Assembly: GCA_005223125.1 (NCBI GenBank)
Contig: NJBH01000018.1
Coordinates: 1-64,000, forward strand
Length of the DNA stretch: 64,000 nt
Direction: 5' to 3'
Source of the DNA: Promethearchaeota archaeon Loki_b32
Lineage (GTDB): Archaea > Asgardarchaeota > Lokiarchaeia > Sigyniarchaeales > SOKP01
Shown: one piece after another, positions 27,207 to 35,699 of the stretch
Numbering within the stretch: position 1 is the first letter of the stretch
Layout of the letters: each line of letters starts with the position of its first letter
The notes under the pieces: model-generated
Database searches by the model: none
Told to the model about the DNA's origin: nothing
Seen by the model: only the letters and a program-made list of their open reading frames with translations
Made by a program: the position numbers and the translations under genes

Positions 27207-27974
27207 TTGAAAAAGAAAGTCACTGTTTTGAGTTTTAGTTTCCTTTTCTTATTAGTTTGTAGTCTAATTTCAAATGTATATGCTAATGAGTATAGCATAG
27301 GGGTTAAAAGTGAACAAGAACTTATATGGAAATGTAATGTTTGTAATCAAATAGAGATGGATAATATTTTTGGTGAGGATTGGGATAGTTCTGGAATTTT
27401 CAAAAATTTAAGCAAAGGAAAAAAAATGAAATGGGAAATAGTAAATATAGAAGTTAATGAAACAACTGTAAAATTAAACTTTAGTATATGGGGGTGGACT
27501 AGCAGAAACATATGGGGAATTAAAGAAAATGATTCTCAAATAATCTTTTTTTCCAATCCAAAAGATTACTCTCAAATATTGAATTTTTCTAGTTATTCAT
27601 CTTTTGTGCCATTTTGGTTTCCTATTCCTGTGGGAGATTATATGGGAGGATTAAGTCTAAATGAGTGGTATGATGTAGACAATAGAGTTTTACCCACTTT
27701 GAATGTTGAGATTGAAGAAAACGCAATATTACCCGGATTTCCCTCAAAAGATATTAAAATTATCGCTATCTATAATGATCAAGGAATTCTAAATTCTTAT
27801 AAACTCTATACTAAGGGAAATGTAGTCATTCTAGATATTGTTTTTGATTTTTTACCGATTTATGTAATACCTACATTAATTGGATTAATGTGTTTTTTCG
27901 TTCTAAGTATAATAATATTTGTAATCAAGAAAAGAAAAACAAGAATTTTCTCAGAAGAAAATAATGGTAAATAG
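27207..27974 (+). CDS. Secreted or membrane-anchored protein between two glycosyltransferases
   Basis: 255 residues with a signal peptide (residues 1-26, ending near VYANEYS), an extracytoplasmic beta-rich domain with a Cys pair (WKCNVCNQ) and several possible N-glycosylation sites (NETT, NFSIW, NFSS), and a C-terminal membrane anchor (about 215-238) followed by basic residues (KKRKTR). It starts with a TTG behind a GGAGG site. Location between the two glycosyltransferases makes it a possible substrate or partner. No family was recognised. Confidence 0.6.
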   Translation: MKKKVTVLSFSFLFLLVCSLISNVYANEYSIGVKSEQELIWKCNVCNQIEMDNIFGEDWDSSGIFKNLSKGKKMKWEIVNIEVNETTVKLNFSIWGWTSRNIWGIKENDSQIIFFSNPKDYSQILNFSSYSSFVPFWFPIPVGDYMGGLSLNEWYDVDNRVLPTLNVEIEENAILPGFPSKDIKIIAIYNDQGILNSYKLYTKGNVVILDIVFDFLPIYVIPTLIGLMCFFVLSIIIFVIKKRKTRIFSEENNGK

Positions 27975-27977
27975 AGC

Positions 27978-29240
27978 ATGAATCTGAATACTTACTTTAT
28001 TAAAATAAAAAGAAGATTTAGGGAGTTATGGGAATTTAAGATCTTTCGATATGCCGTATTAATTCATGGATTTTACTTTATATTATCAATGATTCTAACT
28101 CTTATTTTTTTCAGAGATCAAAATGATTTCTTAGTTTATTATGAGGTAGGAGAAGTCTTTATCACAGACATAAATAATCTCTACAGCACAGAATATTTGT
28201 GGCCATTTAGATATTTTCCAATTTCAGCAGCTTTTTTTGTTCCATTTTACTTATTAGGGTTTGATTTAGGTTTTGTGTTGTTCAATTTCATAAATTTAAT
28301 TCTTAACATTTTAAGCTGTATTCTTTTATATAAAATAATAATTCTAATTAAAGGGAAACATCATGAAAGAGAGGACAATAGAATTATCTTATATATAAGT
28401 TTATTTTTGATAGGTTTACCTAATTTGTTTAATTATATTTTAGGACAAATAAATTTGTATATCACCTTCTTAATTTTACTTTCACTTTATTTATTTCTAA
28501 AATATGAAACCCTCAAATGGGACTTTATATCAAGTTTAATTCTTGGAATAAGTGTAATTATAAAGCCAATTACAATTTTCATGATTCCATTCTTATTAGT
28601 TGTAAATTTCAAGTTTGAACAAAGAAAATTTAAATTCAATATTAAAAGAAGTTATATTAGATTGATTGGAGTGCTGATACCTCTCTCAATGAATATTATA
28701 TTCTTTTCAATTTATCCTGCATTATTAAGAGGTTTTATAACGACAAATTTTACGGGCGATGAGCCAATCATCGTAAATCATTCCTTTAGTATATCTAAGT
28801 TAATCCTAAACTTTTGTATATTTTTTAATATACCCTATAACTCTTTATTGATAATTCTGCTAATTTTATTCATTATTGGTGGAATAGGTTTTCTTACTTA
28901 TGTTTTCAGAAGGTTTAATAATAATTCGATTGTGCTTGCTTATCTTTTTGGTATATTAATTATGTTGCTTGCTTATTATGATTCTTGGACTCATCATCTT
29001 TTAGCATTAACCCCCATTTTAATAATTCTGATTTTTATTATACCAAGAAATTCAGACATAACTAAAATATATATAAAACCGAGCTTTTTCTTTTTGAATT
29101 TTATTGATTTAGGATTTATGGGAATTTGGTTTATTATTAAAAATTGGTTTCCTTTTAATTTCGTCAGTACTATTTTTTTATTATTAATTTTTTTTGGATT
29201 AATTAAATATTGTTTGAGAGAAGATTTAAAAAATTATTAA
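27978..29240 (+). CDS. GT87-like membrane glycosyltransferase 2
   Basis: Same length (420 residues) and topology as the gene at 25940, and clearly its paralogue: KNDF becomes QNDFLVYYEVGEVFI, YGQINLY becomes LGQINLY, and DSWDHHLL becomes DSWTHHLL. The sequences differ enough to suggest different acceptors. It follows the secreted protein after 3 bases and closes the operon. Predicted to act at the membrane with a lipid-linked sugar donor. Confidence 0.65.
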   Translation: MNLNTYFIKIKRRFRELWEFKIFRYAVLIHGFYFILSMILTLIFFRDQNDFLVYYEVGEVFITDINNLYSTEYLWPFRYFPISAAFFVPFYLLGFDLGFVLFNFINLILNILSCILLYKIIILIKGKHHEREDNRIILYISLFLIGLPNLFNYILGQINLYITFLILLSLYLFLKYETLKWDFISSLILGISVIIKPITIFMIPFLLVVNFKFEQRKFKFNIKRSYIRLIGVLIPLSMNIIFFSIYPALLRGFITTNFTGDEPIIVNHSFSISKLILNFCIFFNIPYNSLLIILLILFIIGGIGFLTYVFRRFNNNSIVLAYLFGILIMLLAYYDSWTHHLLALTPILIILIFIIPRNSDITKIYIKPSFFFLNFIDLGFMGIWFIIKNWFPFNFVSTIFLLLIFFGLIKYCLREDLKNY

Positions 29241-29410
29241 AACGGATATATTATTCCAGATATTTTCATACTTTGGTGTTTAATGTTCTCTTTTATGATT
29301 AAAAACTTCCATTTTCCTATAACAACAAATTCTAAATATGATAATTCAAAATATATAAACAGATAAGAAAATCCTATATTTTAATAACTAATTAAAAATT
29401 CAAAAGAAAA

Positions 29411-30142
29411 ATGTTGGAATTTTACCCTCCCCCATTACTTCTGATCTTTGCTCCCGCTTTTACTTTAGGAATTCTTCATACGTTCATTCCATGTGAAGAT
29501 AAAGCGATATTCTTTTTTTGGTCATTTGGGATTTCCAAAACAGCAAAAAGAAGCGTTTTTATTTTGATACTTTATGGATTGGGATTAATGTCTTCGAATA
29601 TGATAATCGCTACAGGAACTATTCTAATTAGTTTTATTCCACAGATCTTAATTCCAGGAATCCAAAATTTAGAACCTTACACGATTAACTTTTTTGGAGC
29701 TCTTACTTCTATGTTTGCAGGAATTATTTTATTGTTTTTTATTACAAGAAAAGGGTATATTCCACACTCGAAAATAAAAGAGGAGATATTTCAATTTAAT
29801 TGGGAAAAAAAGAAAACTCCATACTTATTCGGAATTGTAGCAGGATTTGCTCCTTGTATTTTTGAATTTCTCATATATTCTCAATGTTTAACATATGCAT
29901 TAGCAGGTGGTTTGAATTTTCTTGACGGTATTTTTACAGTATTCTATTTTTCGCTAGGTACATTTATTGGATTATTTCCTTTAGCTTTAGCAAAGCACGG
30001 TACCTCTCAAATTATTAAATCTGATCGATTGAAAAGGACAGGTATCTTAATAGCTATGATTTTTATTATAATCATATTTAATACCGTGATTATGGTTTTA
30101 TCATTTCTAGGAATACATGTCTTCCCGGAAGTATCAATCTAG
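29411..30142 (+). CDS. DsbD/CcdA or TauE-like membrane protein
   Basis: A 243-residue protein with about six membrane segments arranged as two repeats, each with a Pro-Cys motif inside the membrane (HTFIPCEDKA, about residue 27, and FAPCIFEF, about 151). Paired PC motifs in a six-helix protein are typical of DsbD/CcdA thiol-electron carriers, while the overall pattern also fits the TauE/SafE exporters. A redox role passing electrons across the membrane is plausible, as is a metal or sulfite transporter. Confidence 0.55.
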   Translation: MLEFYPPPLLLIFAPAFTLGILHTFIPCEDKAIFFFWSFGISKTAKRSVFILILYGLGLMSSNMIIATGTILISFIPQILIPGIQNLEPYTINFFGALTSMFAGIILLFFITRKGYIPHSKIKEEIFQFNWEKKKTPYLFGIVAGFAPCIFEFLIYSQCLTYALAGGLNFLDGIFTVFYFSLGTFIGLFPLALAKHGTSQIIKSDRLKRTGILIAMIFIIIIFNTVIMVLSFLGIHVFPEVSI

Positions 30143-30233
30143 GGAATTTTAGAATTTTCCAAAATAAAATTGGTCTCCCATTAAAATATTAAGCGAGAAT
30201 TTTCTTAAATATAATATAGATTCAAAAAATAAA

Positions 30234-32621
30234 ATGATCTTTCAAACTATGAAATGCTTATTCTGTGAAAACCAAAGAATCGATTTTACGTGTGAAAAAT
30301 GCAAATCCAGTTTTTGTATTAACCATATAGCAACAACAGAAACTCATGAGTGCCGTAAACACAACCTTTTTTATTCAAAAGTAAAAGCTATAGAAAGGAA
30401 TTACAAATGTACGGTTGTAGAAAACAGCGAATGTCCTGTATGTAAACACCTTTTAAGATTAGAAAGGTTATCTTCTGGTCAATACTTTTTAGAATGTACT
30501 AACCCTGATTGTCCAGAAGCATGGAATTCATACCTTAAAACCCCAGGATTATTCTTTCCTTCAAAGGAAAAACTAGCAAGAGAAGCACTAAGATACAACC
30601 TCATAAGAGGGAATAGGTTAATATTATGTAGTAAGAAGTTAAGACATATTGTAGGAAGGGAAGTTTGTCCTAAATGTTTTTTGGATTTATTAAAAAGAGC
30701 ACCGATCACTAACTTTACAACCATTATGAATTCCTTCAATATCTCTGCGGAGCAAATGATTAAATTTATAAATAAATATATGGAAGAAGAACGAATTTAT
30801 GGAATCATTGATCAAAGAAATCAGATGTTCTATTATATTTCTTCTGAGATGCGTGAAAAAATATTAGCTAAATTTCAAGATGAAGGAATAATTCAAGTAG
30901 CAGATCTGGGTATAATGCTTGATATGAGTTCTGAGATTGCTACAAAGGTGATATACAAATTAATTAATCAGTTTCAAATAAAAGGTTCGTTTTCCTTAGA
31001 TAAAAAGACATACTATACTCAAAAATATATATTGGATAATTTAGTTAAAGAAATTAGTAAAAAAGGCAGGATTTCCTTGAAAAATCTTGCCAATAGCTTT
31101 CACATTCCAAAAGAACTTGTTAAGTCTTTTTGTGTTAATTTAATGAGAACAAAATCTGTTAACGGGTTTTTTGCGGATCGTGGAAATGAAATTATTACCG
31201 CAGATCAGATTTATAAGGATATAAAAGCTTATTCTAAAGAAATGGGATTATTTGAGCTTTCAAAGCTTGCTGCTAAATTAAAAATAGCTGTAGAATTAGC
31301 AAGAAAAAGCCTTCATGAGTTGATTAAAACCGGAAATATCAAAGGAATCTTTACTCAAAGAAGAGAATTCATGACGTATAAACACATGGAGAAAAAAATT
31401 AAAGACCTTGCTCGAGCATATAGAACTATGCCCTTAAGAGAGCTCTCCAATAGATTAGGAGTAACAGAAACAAGCATAGAAGAGAATTTAGCACAAATTA
31501 TAGCCCGAGGTGATATTGATGGATATATTGACATGTCAAAAAGAACATTTGTTGCCTATAGCGTACCAATGGAGGGAAAATCTCATGCAAAACCTAAAGC
31601 AACTAAAAAGGCTACTGATGTTGGGAAAATTGAAGTAGTTCGTGAATATGATTTCATTGGCGGACAATTACACTTTAAGTGCGTTGTCAAGAATAAAAGT
31701 AGTATGGCGATAAATTCAGTAAAAGTCCTTTTAGATGTTCCTTCTAGTTATAAGACTAAAAATCCACTCATAACTATACCCGTTATTGAAGCTAAGAATT
31801 CTAGGGGTGTAGATTTCTATTTAGAGCCAAAAGAATGTGGAATATCGAATATCGGTGGGGATGTCATCTACAAAACTGCTTCAGGAGAAAAAAGAACCAT
31901 ACATATACGAAAAAAATCTGTTCAAATCAAATGTCCCTTAGTCGTATCATGTTTAGCCACAATCGAGGATATTCAAATCACAATTGCAGATCTTCCGAAT
32001 GACGCTAGAGCATTTTTAATTGCAGATATAGATCCACGCTTGGCTTTTAGAGCTGCAATCAGAACAATAAAACGTTTTGAAGTAAGCACAGTAACTTCTC
32101 ATGAAGGAAGTGATGCTAAAGGAAAATATGAAGCCGAAAGTTGGCACTGTTCAGAAGCGAAGGTCGGGGGAGGTAGAATTGTGACAAGAGTATATGTCTC
32201 TGAGGTTAATCAGTCATTAGAGGTTAGAGTTTGGTGTAACCATGCTGGACAGCTAACAGGATTCCTTGCTAAGATAATTGAGTTGTTATTTGAAGAAATC
32301 AATATTATAAGGAAGATTAAATCGGAGGAAAGAGAAAAAACAATTGATATAATGGCAATCACTCAAAATTTAGCAGAAATGTCTGATTATTGCATGTTAA
32401 GATGGAAAGCTCAAAACATAAGAACTAAGCTGCATGATACATTTGTCAGAGTAAGAAAGATTTTAGGAGATAATGAAGTCATTCTTGGGAGAATAGAGTT
32501 CTGGCTTACCCAATTGAATAAATACGGTAAAGATGATAAGATAAGCGATGAGGACGCAGATAAATTGGTAAATGATGTAGAAAATTTTAGGAATGTAATT
32601 GCCAGATCTATTAGATTATAA
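30234..32621 (+). CDS. Zinc-finger and winged-helix repeat protein resembling UFL1, with adaptin-ear-like C-terminus
   Basis: 795 residues. An N-terminal AN1-like zinc finger (CLFCENQ...CEKC...FC..H...H.C, residues 8-45) is followed by two further Cys clusters to about 150. A chain of winged-helix-like units follows (about 160-450), with recurrent YYISSEMREKIL, YYTQKYILDNLVKEI and ITADQIYKDIKAY starts and GSFSLDKK, GFFADRG and GYIDMSKR turns. The spacing recalls the winged-helix repeats of the eukaryotic UFM1 ligase UFL1. Residues 463-690 look like a beta-sandwich plus platform, as in adaptin or COP appendages, and the last 100 residues are helical. It may assemble a UFM1-like conjugation or membrane-coat process. 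Homology is inferred by eye. Confidence 0.55.
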   Translation: MIFQTMKCLFCENQRIDFTCEKCKSSFCINHIATTETHECRKHNLFYSKVKAIERNYKCTVVENSECPVCKHLLRLERLSSGQYFLECTNPDCPEAWNSYLKTPGLFFPSKEKLAREALRYNLIRGNRLILCSKKLRHIVGREVCPKCFLDLLKRAPITNFTTIMNSFNISAEQMIKFINKYMEEERIYGIIDQRNQMFYYISSEMREKILAKFQDEGIIQVADLGIMLDMSSEIATKVIYKLINQFQIKGSFSLDKKTYYTQKYILDNLVKEISKKGRISLKNLANSFHIPKELVKSFCVNLMRTKSVNGFFADRGNEIITADQIYKDIKAYSKEMGLFELSKLAAKLKIAVELARKSLHELIKTGNIKGIFTQRREFMTYKHMEKKIKDLARAYRTMPLRELSNRLGVTETSIEENLAQIIARGDIDGYIDMSKRTFVAYSVPMEGKSHAKPKATKKATDVGKIEVVREYDFIGGQLHFKCVVKNKSSMAINSVKVLLDVPSSYKTKNPLITIPVIEAKNSRGVDFYLEPKECGISNIGGDVIYKTASGEKRTIHIRKKSVQIKCPLVVSCLATIEDIQITIADLPNDARAFLIADIDPRLAFRAAIRTIKRFEVSTVTSHEGSDAKGKYEAESWHCSEAKVGGGRIVTRVYVSEVNQSLEVRVWCNHAGQLTGFLAKIIELLFEEINIIRKIKSEEREKTIDIMAITQNLAEMSDYCMLRWKAQNIRTKLHDTFVRVRKILGDNEVILGRIEFWLTQLNKYGKDDKISDEDADKLVNDVENFRNVIARSIRL

Positions 32622-32640
32622 AAATATTTTATCAAAAAAA

Positions 32641-32660
32641 GATTTATAAATTTTTAAATC
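32641..32660. promoter_or_regulatory. Candidate operator for the RHH regulator
   Basis: GATTTA (32641-32646) and TAAATC (32655-32660) form a 6-bp inverted repeat in an A/T-rich stretch 37 bases before the TTG of the ribbon-helix-helix gene. The site overlaps a likely TATA element. Autoregulation is plausible but the repeat is short. Confidence 0.25.
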
Positions 32661-32696
32661 TAATATAATATTAATAGGAAAAAAGAGGAAAAAAAA

Positions 32697-33113
32697 TTGC
32701 CCATTATCAGCATTAGTATTAATGAAAGTCTTAAGAAATTTATAAATAAACTTGTCTCTAAAAATCAGTATGATAACAAATCTAAATTGATTAGAGACGC
32801 TTTACTACGTTTAATGTCTACAGAAGATATAGCTACTAGTCTTGATACGTCAAGTGATTTAATCCCAATAACAAAAAATATAATTGGTAATATGATCATT
32901 GTTACTCCTATTGATTATAATATTCAAAAGAAATTGAACCGAATTGAAAGTAAGTATAAAGACCAGATTATTAGTAAAAACCAAAATTTTGTGAATCCAA
33001 ATTTTATCAGTTTCATGGTTTATGATGGGAATCTTCAAGATTTCCAAAAACTTGTTGTAGAAATAAATAGTATTAAAGAGATTAAGAATTTCAGGTATCT
33101 TATTATAAATTAA
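32697..33113 (+). CDS. NikR-like ribbon-helix-helix transcription factor
   Basis: 138 residues, starting at a TTG behind AGAGGA. The N-terminal PIISISINESLKKFINKLVS followed by KSKLIRDALLRLM is a ribbon-helix-helix DNA-binding domain, and the C-terminal ~80 residues (NIIGNMIIVTPIDYN...FRYLIIN) form an ACT-like domain as in NikR. The His and Cys residues that bind nickel in NikR are not seen, so it probably responds to another ligand. Likely a repressor that binds as a dimer of dimers. Confidence 0.75.
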   Translation: MPIISISINESLKKFINKLVSKNQYDNKSKLIRDALLRLMSTEDIATSLDTSSDLIPITKNIIGNMIIVTPIDYNIQKKLNRIESKYKDQIISKNQNFVNPNFISFMVYDGNLQDFQKLVVEINSIKEIKNFRYLIIN

Positions 33114-33193
33114 ATTATTTAACTTTTTTTTTGAGCTACGAAAATTATTTCATGAAATATTGAATTTAATATATTCAATTTTGGTGTAGTTCT

Positions 33194-33553
33194 ATGGGAA
33201 AAAATAAATATGGAAAAGGATTTCAAAAAGGAACACAATCAAAGAGGGGGAGTTCAAAAATGGGAGGGGCACCCATCCGTGGCGGAAAGATAAAGGCAAG
33301 CCACATTCTGGTTGAGAAGCTCAGTAAAGCTCAAGAGATTTATGAAGATCTAAAGGCAGGAGAAAAATTTGAACAACTGGCAAACCAATATTCCACATGT
33401 TCGAGTAAGAAAAGAGGGGGTAATTTAGGGGAATTCGCTAAAGGTGATATGGTTCCTGAATTCTGGAATGCGTGCACTAAATTAAATATCGGTGAAATTT
33501 CACAACCTGTAAAATCCAAATTTGGATATCATATTATTAAGCGTACTGGTTAA
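33194..33553 (+). CDS. Parvulin-type peptidyl-prolyl isomerase
   Basis: 119 residues: a basic, low-complexity N-terminus (residues 1-35, GKGFQKGTQSKRGSSKMGG) and a complete PpiC/Pin1-like domain (KASHILVEKLSKA, YSTCSSKKRGGNLGEF, FGYHIIKRTG). The domain speeds cis-trans isomerisation of prolyl bonds. The basic tail resembles that of the eukaryotic parvulin Par14, which binds nucleic acid. It has no signal peptide, so it works in the cytoplasm. Confidence 0.88.
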   Translation: MGKNKYGKGFQKGTQSKRGSSKMGGAPIRGGKIKASHILVEKLSKAQEIYEDLKAGEKFEQLANQYSTCSSKKRGGNLGEFAKGDMVPEFWNACTKLNIGEISQPVKSKFGYHIIKRTG

Positions 33554-33804
33554 ATTGAATAAATTTAAGTTTATTCCGAATCCCTTACGAGGATAATCAT
33601 CCTATAATTAGAATTTATTTTATTGGAATCATCATTCTCGGGTTACAAATAAATTTTAAATGTTTTAAACAGGGTGATTTTGGAAAAAGTATGTTCTTCA
33701 ATGATATATTCTAAATCTAATTGAAGGAACTGAAATAGTTAATCCCATAAAAGTAAAGAATAATCTTAATATTTCTAATCGACAACAATTTAAAAAAGGA
33801 GTTA

Positions 33805-33935
33805 TAGCCCAGCACGGAATTCCGATACACGATAAATTCGTTAATTTTTCGAACCGTGGTCTAGGGGTATCTCCAAGATCGTAGATGTTTAGACTTATCA
33901 GGGCCCCCGATGCTTGACCGCTACACCACTGGGCT
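33805..33935 (-). tRNA. tRNA-Gln(CTG)-like gene with two apparent introns
   Basis: Read on the minus strand, AGCCCAG at the 5' end pairs with CTGGGCT before an A discriminator. The D arm (GTGT...GCAT) pairs and the anticodon stem GGGGG pairs with CCCCT across 36 bases; the T stem CACGG pairs with CCGTG across another 36 bases. Removing about 29 bases from each region restores a normal anticodon loop and T loop, so two introns are inferred, one in the anticodon loop (37/38) and one in the T loop. The reading gives anticodon CUG, and A1:U72 fits archaeal Gln, but position 33 would be C instead of the universal U. It could also be a damaged gene. Confidence 0.6.
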
Positions 33936-34339
33936 ATATTTGATTATTAATAATTTGATAACTCTAAAAAACTTTCTTAATCAAAATAAAAATTAGTCTA
34001 TTTTGAAAAAGAACTTGTTTTTTATAAAAAGTTTTGATTTAATATTTTTTTGTTAAATAAGATAGATTTTTATTTATTATACTCTATATATATACTGGAT
34101 TACACACACTTGATCGGAGGACTCAAAAAGATATCAGTTTAAAAAACTAGTTTTTAAAAAACCCCGTGTGACTGAAAAAAAAAAAACAGTAAACTGAAAA
34201 TACTTTTTTACCTATTTCCTCCTAGTGTAATCCTCTTTTATAGTCTATATTATTGCTATATTATAATTATGGTTCTACCATCTTGGTTCAAATTTAAAGA
34301 AACTTTATGTTAAAAAAACCTATCTTTTTAAAAAAAAGA
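33936..34339. other. Gene-free region with a long imperfect hairpin
   Basis: These 404 bases between the tRNA and the dGTPase-like gene contain no convincing frame. They hold the hairpin described at 34097-34233 and otherwise A/T-rich sequence, including a TATATA stretch at 34086-34092 that could be its promoter. Confidence 0.6.
34097..34233 (+). ncRNA. Candidate structured RNA or inverted-repeat element
   Basis: Three blocks occur in order on the left and as reverse complements in mirrored order on the right: GGATTACAC (34097) with GTGTAATCC (34225), GGAGGA (34116) with TCCTCC (34217), and CAGTTTA (34135) with TAAACTG (34190), plus smaller A/T pairs. The middle holds a 14-base palindrome at 34142-34155. 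A rod-like RNA of about 137 nt or a MITE-like element are both possible. The signature motifs of SRP RNA, RNase P RNA and C/D guides were looked for and not found. The strand is not determined. Confidence 0.4.
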
Positions 34340-35539
34340 TCATTTATTTTTCTGAAATCCTTCAAAAATTTCATTGAAATATTTATCAGACATACCAGCA
34401 ATGTAATCCCTAACAATAAGGGTTAATTGGTTTTTCTTTTTGAGGGGTTCAAAATAAGTGCTATAATTTTGATTATCGATATATTCAATGTGATCTTTAA
34501 AGACGGGGGCATCATATTTTTCTTGTTTTAAATCAGCTAAAGATCTTTCAAAAATTAATAAAAATTTATCCTTTAATATGTCTAAAAATGTTTTTTCAGA
34601 TGAGAACGTTTCTAAATCTCTTCTAATATAGATTTTTTCATAATTAAAAGCTTTCAATTCTTTTAGAGCGTGGAAGATTTCATCGCTATACCCTATGACA
34701 TCATTATCTAGGCTAAAATTAAGTAAATCTGTTATCAATGTGTCTATTATCTTAGGATTTGTATCTCCTAGAACTTTTTTACTTATTTCAGGGATTTCCT
34801 TCCTACTGATGAATTTTAAAAGGATAGCATCTTCAATATCTCTTCCAATATAGGAAATCGTGTCGCTAAACTTTACAACAATTGCTTCAGAACTCATTGG
34901 GACTCGTTTAATTCTGTTTTCATTAAAACAATCTTCAAATTCTTTAAAATGGTCTTCCCAAGTCTTTCCATTTCTTTTATTTGGTTTTAATTTTTGTTCA
35001 TTTACCTCTCCATCATGGCAAAGTATACCGTCTAGAACTTGTAAAGTTAAGTTGAGTCCATTTGCAGGTTCTTCCGGAAATCGTTTCTCAAGATGAGAAA
35101 GCCATCTTATTCCTTGTGCATTATGACTAAATGTACCTAAATCATAGTCTCTACTAATATTACTTAATATTTCTTCCCCTAAGTGACCATAAGGAGCATG
35201 ACCGATATCGTGTCCTAGGGCTATTGCTTCTATCAAATCAGTATTTAATCTTAAAACTCGACCTATTTGACGTGCAATTCTTGAAACAATGTGAACGTGG
35301 AGTGAACGGTGTGTAATGTTTGCATTATTTACCTCAAAAAAGACTTGAGTTTTATCTATATAACGAGCATAAGCTTTAGAATGAACAATTCGATCAACAT
35401 CTCTAAAGAAAGGGGGTCTAATTTCTTCGCCTTGTTCTTTATAATATCTAATCGCTTCAGAATCTAAAATTCCATGAATTCCAACATTCACATCCCTCTT
35501 CATACGAGTTTGTAGAAGATCAATTGTTCGTTTATCCAT
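34340..35539 (-). CDS. dgt: HD-domain dGTP triphosphohydrolase-like protein
   Basis: The 399-residue HD protein has FRDVDRIVHSKAYARYIDKTQ at the N-terminus and the metal ligands in THRSLHVHIVSRIARQIGR (His, about residue 77), GHDIGHAPYGHLGE (HD pair, about 110) and VVKFSDTISYIGRDIEDA (Asp, about 226), in the order of dGTPases. Such enzymes cut dNTPs to deoxynucleoside and triphosphate, keeping dNTP pools in check. Relatives act on other phosphates, so the substrate is not certain. Confidence 0.82.
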   Translation of the reverse strand: MDKRTIDLLQTRMKRDVNVGIHGILDSEAIRYYKEQGEEIRPPFFRDVDRIVHSKAYARYIDKTQVFFEVNNANITHRSLHVHIVSRIARQIGRVLRLNTDLIEAIALGHDIGHAPYGHLGEEILSNISRDYDLGTFSHNAQGIRWLSHLEKRFPEEPANGLNLTLQVLDGILCHDGEVNEQKLKPNKRNGKTWEDHFKEFEDCFNENRIKRVPMSSEAIVVKFSDTISYIGRDIEDAILLKFISRKEIPEISKKVLGDTNPKIIDTLITDLLNFSLDNDVIGYSDEIFHALKELKAFNYEKIYIRRDLETFSSEKTFLDILKDKFLLIFERSLADLKQEKYDAPVFKDHIEYIDNQNYSTYFEPLKKKNQLTLIVRDYIAGMSDKYFNEIFEGFQKNK

Positions 35540-35699
35540 GACTTCAAAAAACCTATCATTTTGTATTTATATCGAAGATAATAATGATATAAGAAAGAAT
35601 TGACTCTTAAGAAGATTATACCACTTCAGTATTAAAATTTATCGGATTTAAGTCGGAAGGTGTCAAAACTGATTTTTTATTTTTTATAATTAAGGATTT

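Noticed and set aside
33841-33880. A tRNA on the plus strand starting near GTGGTCTAGGGGTAT
   Set aside because: The phrase resembles a tRNA-Pro D arm, but the flanks do not pair as a tRNA on that strand; the minus-strand reading gives paired acceptor, D, anticodon and T arms.
34097-34233. Signal recognition particle RNA or RNase P RNA
   Set aside because: Their conserved motifs are absent and the element is too short.
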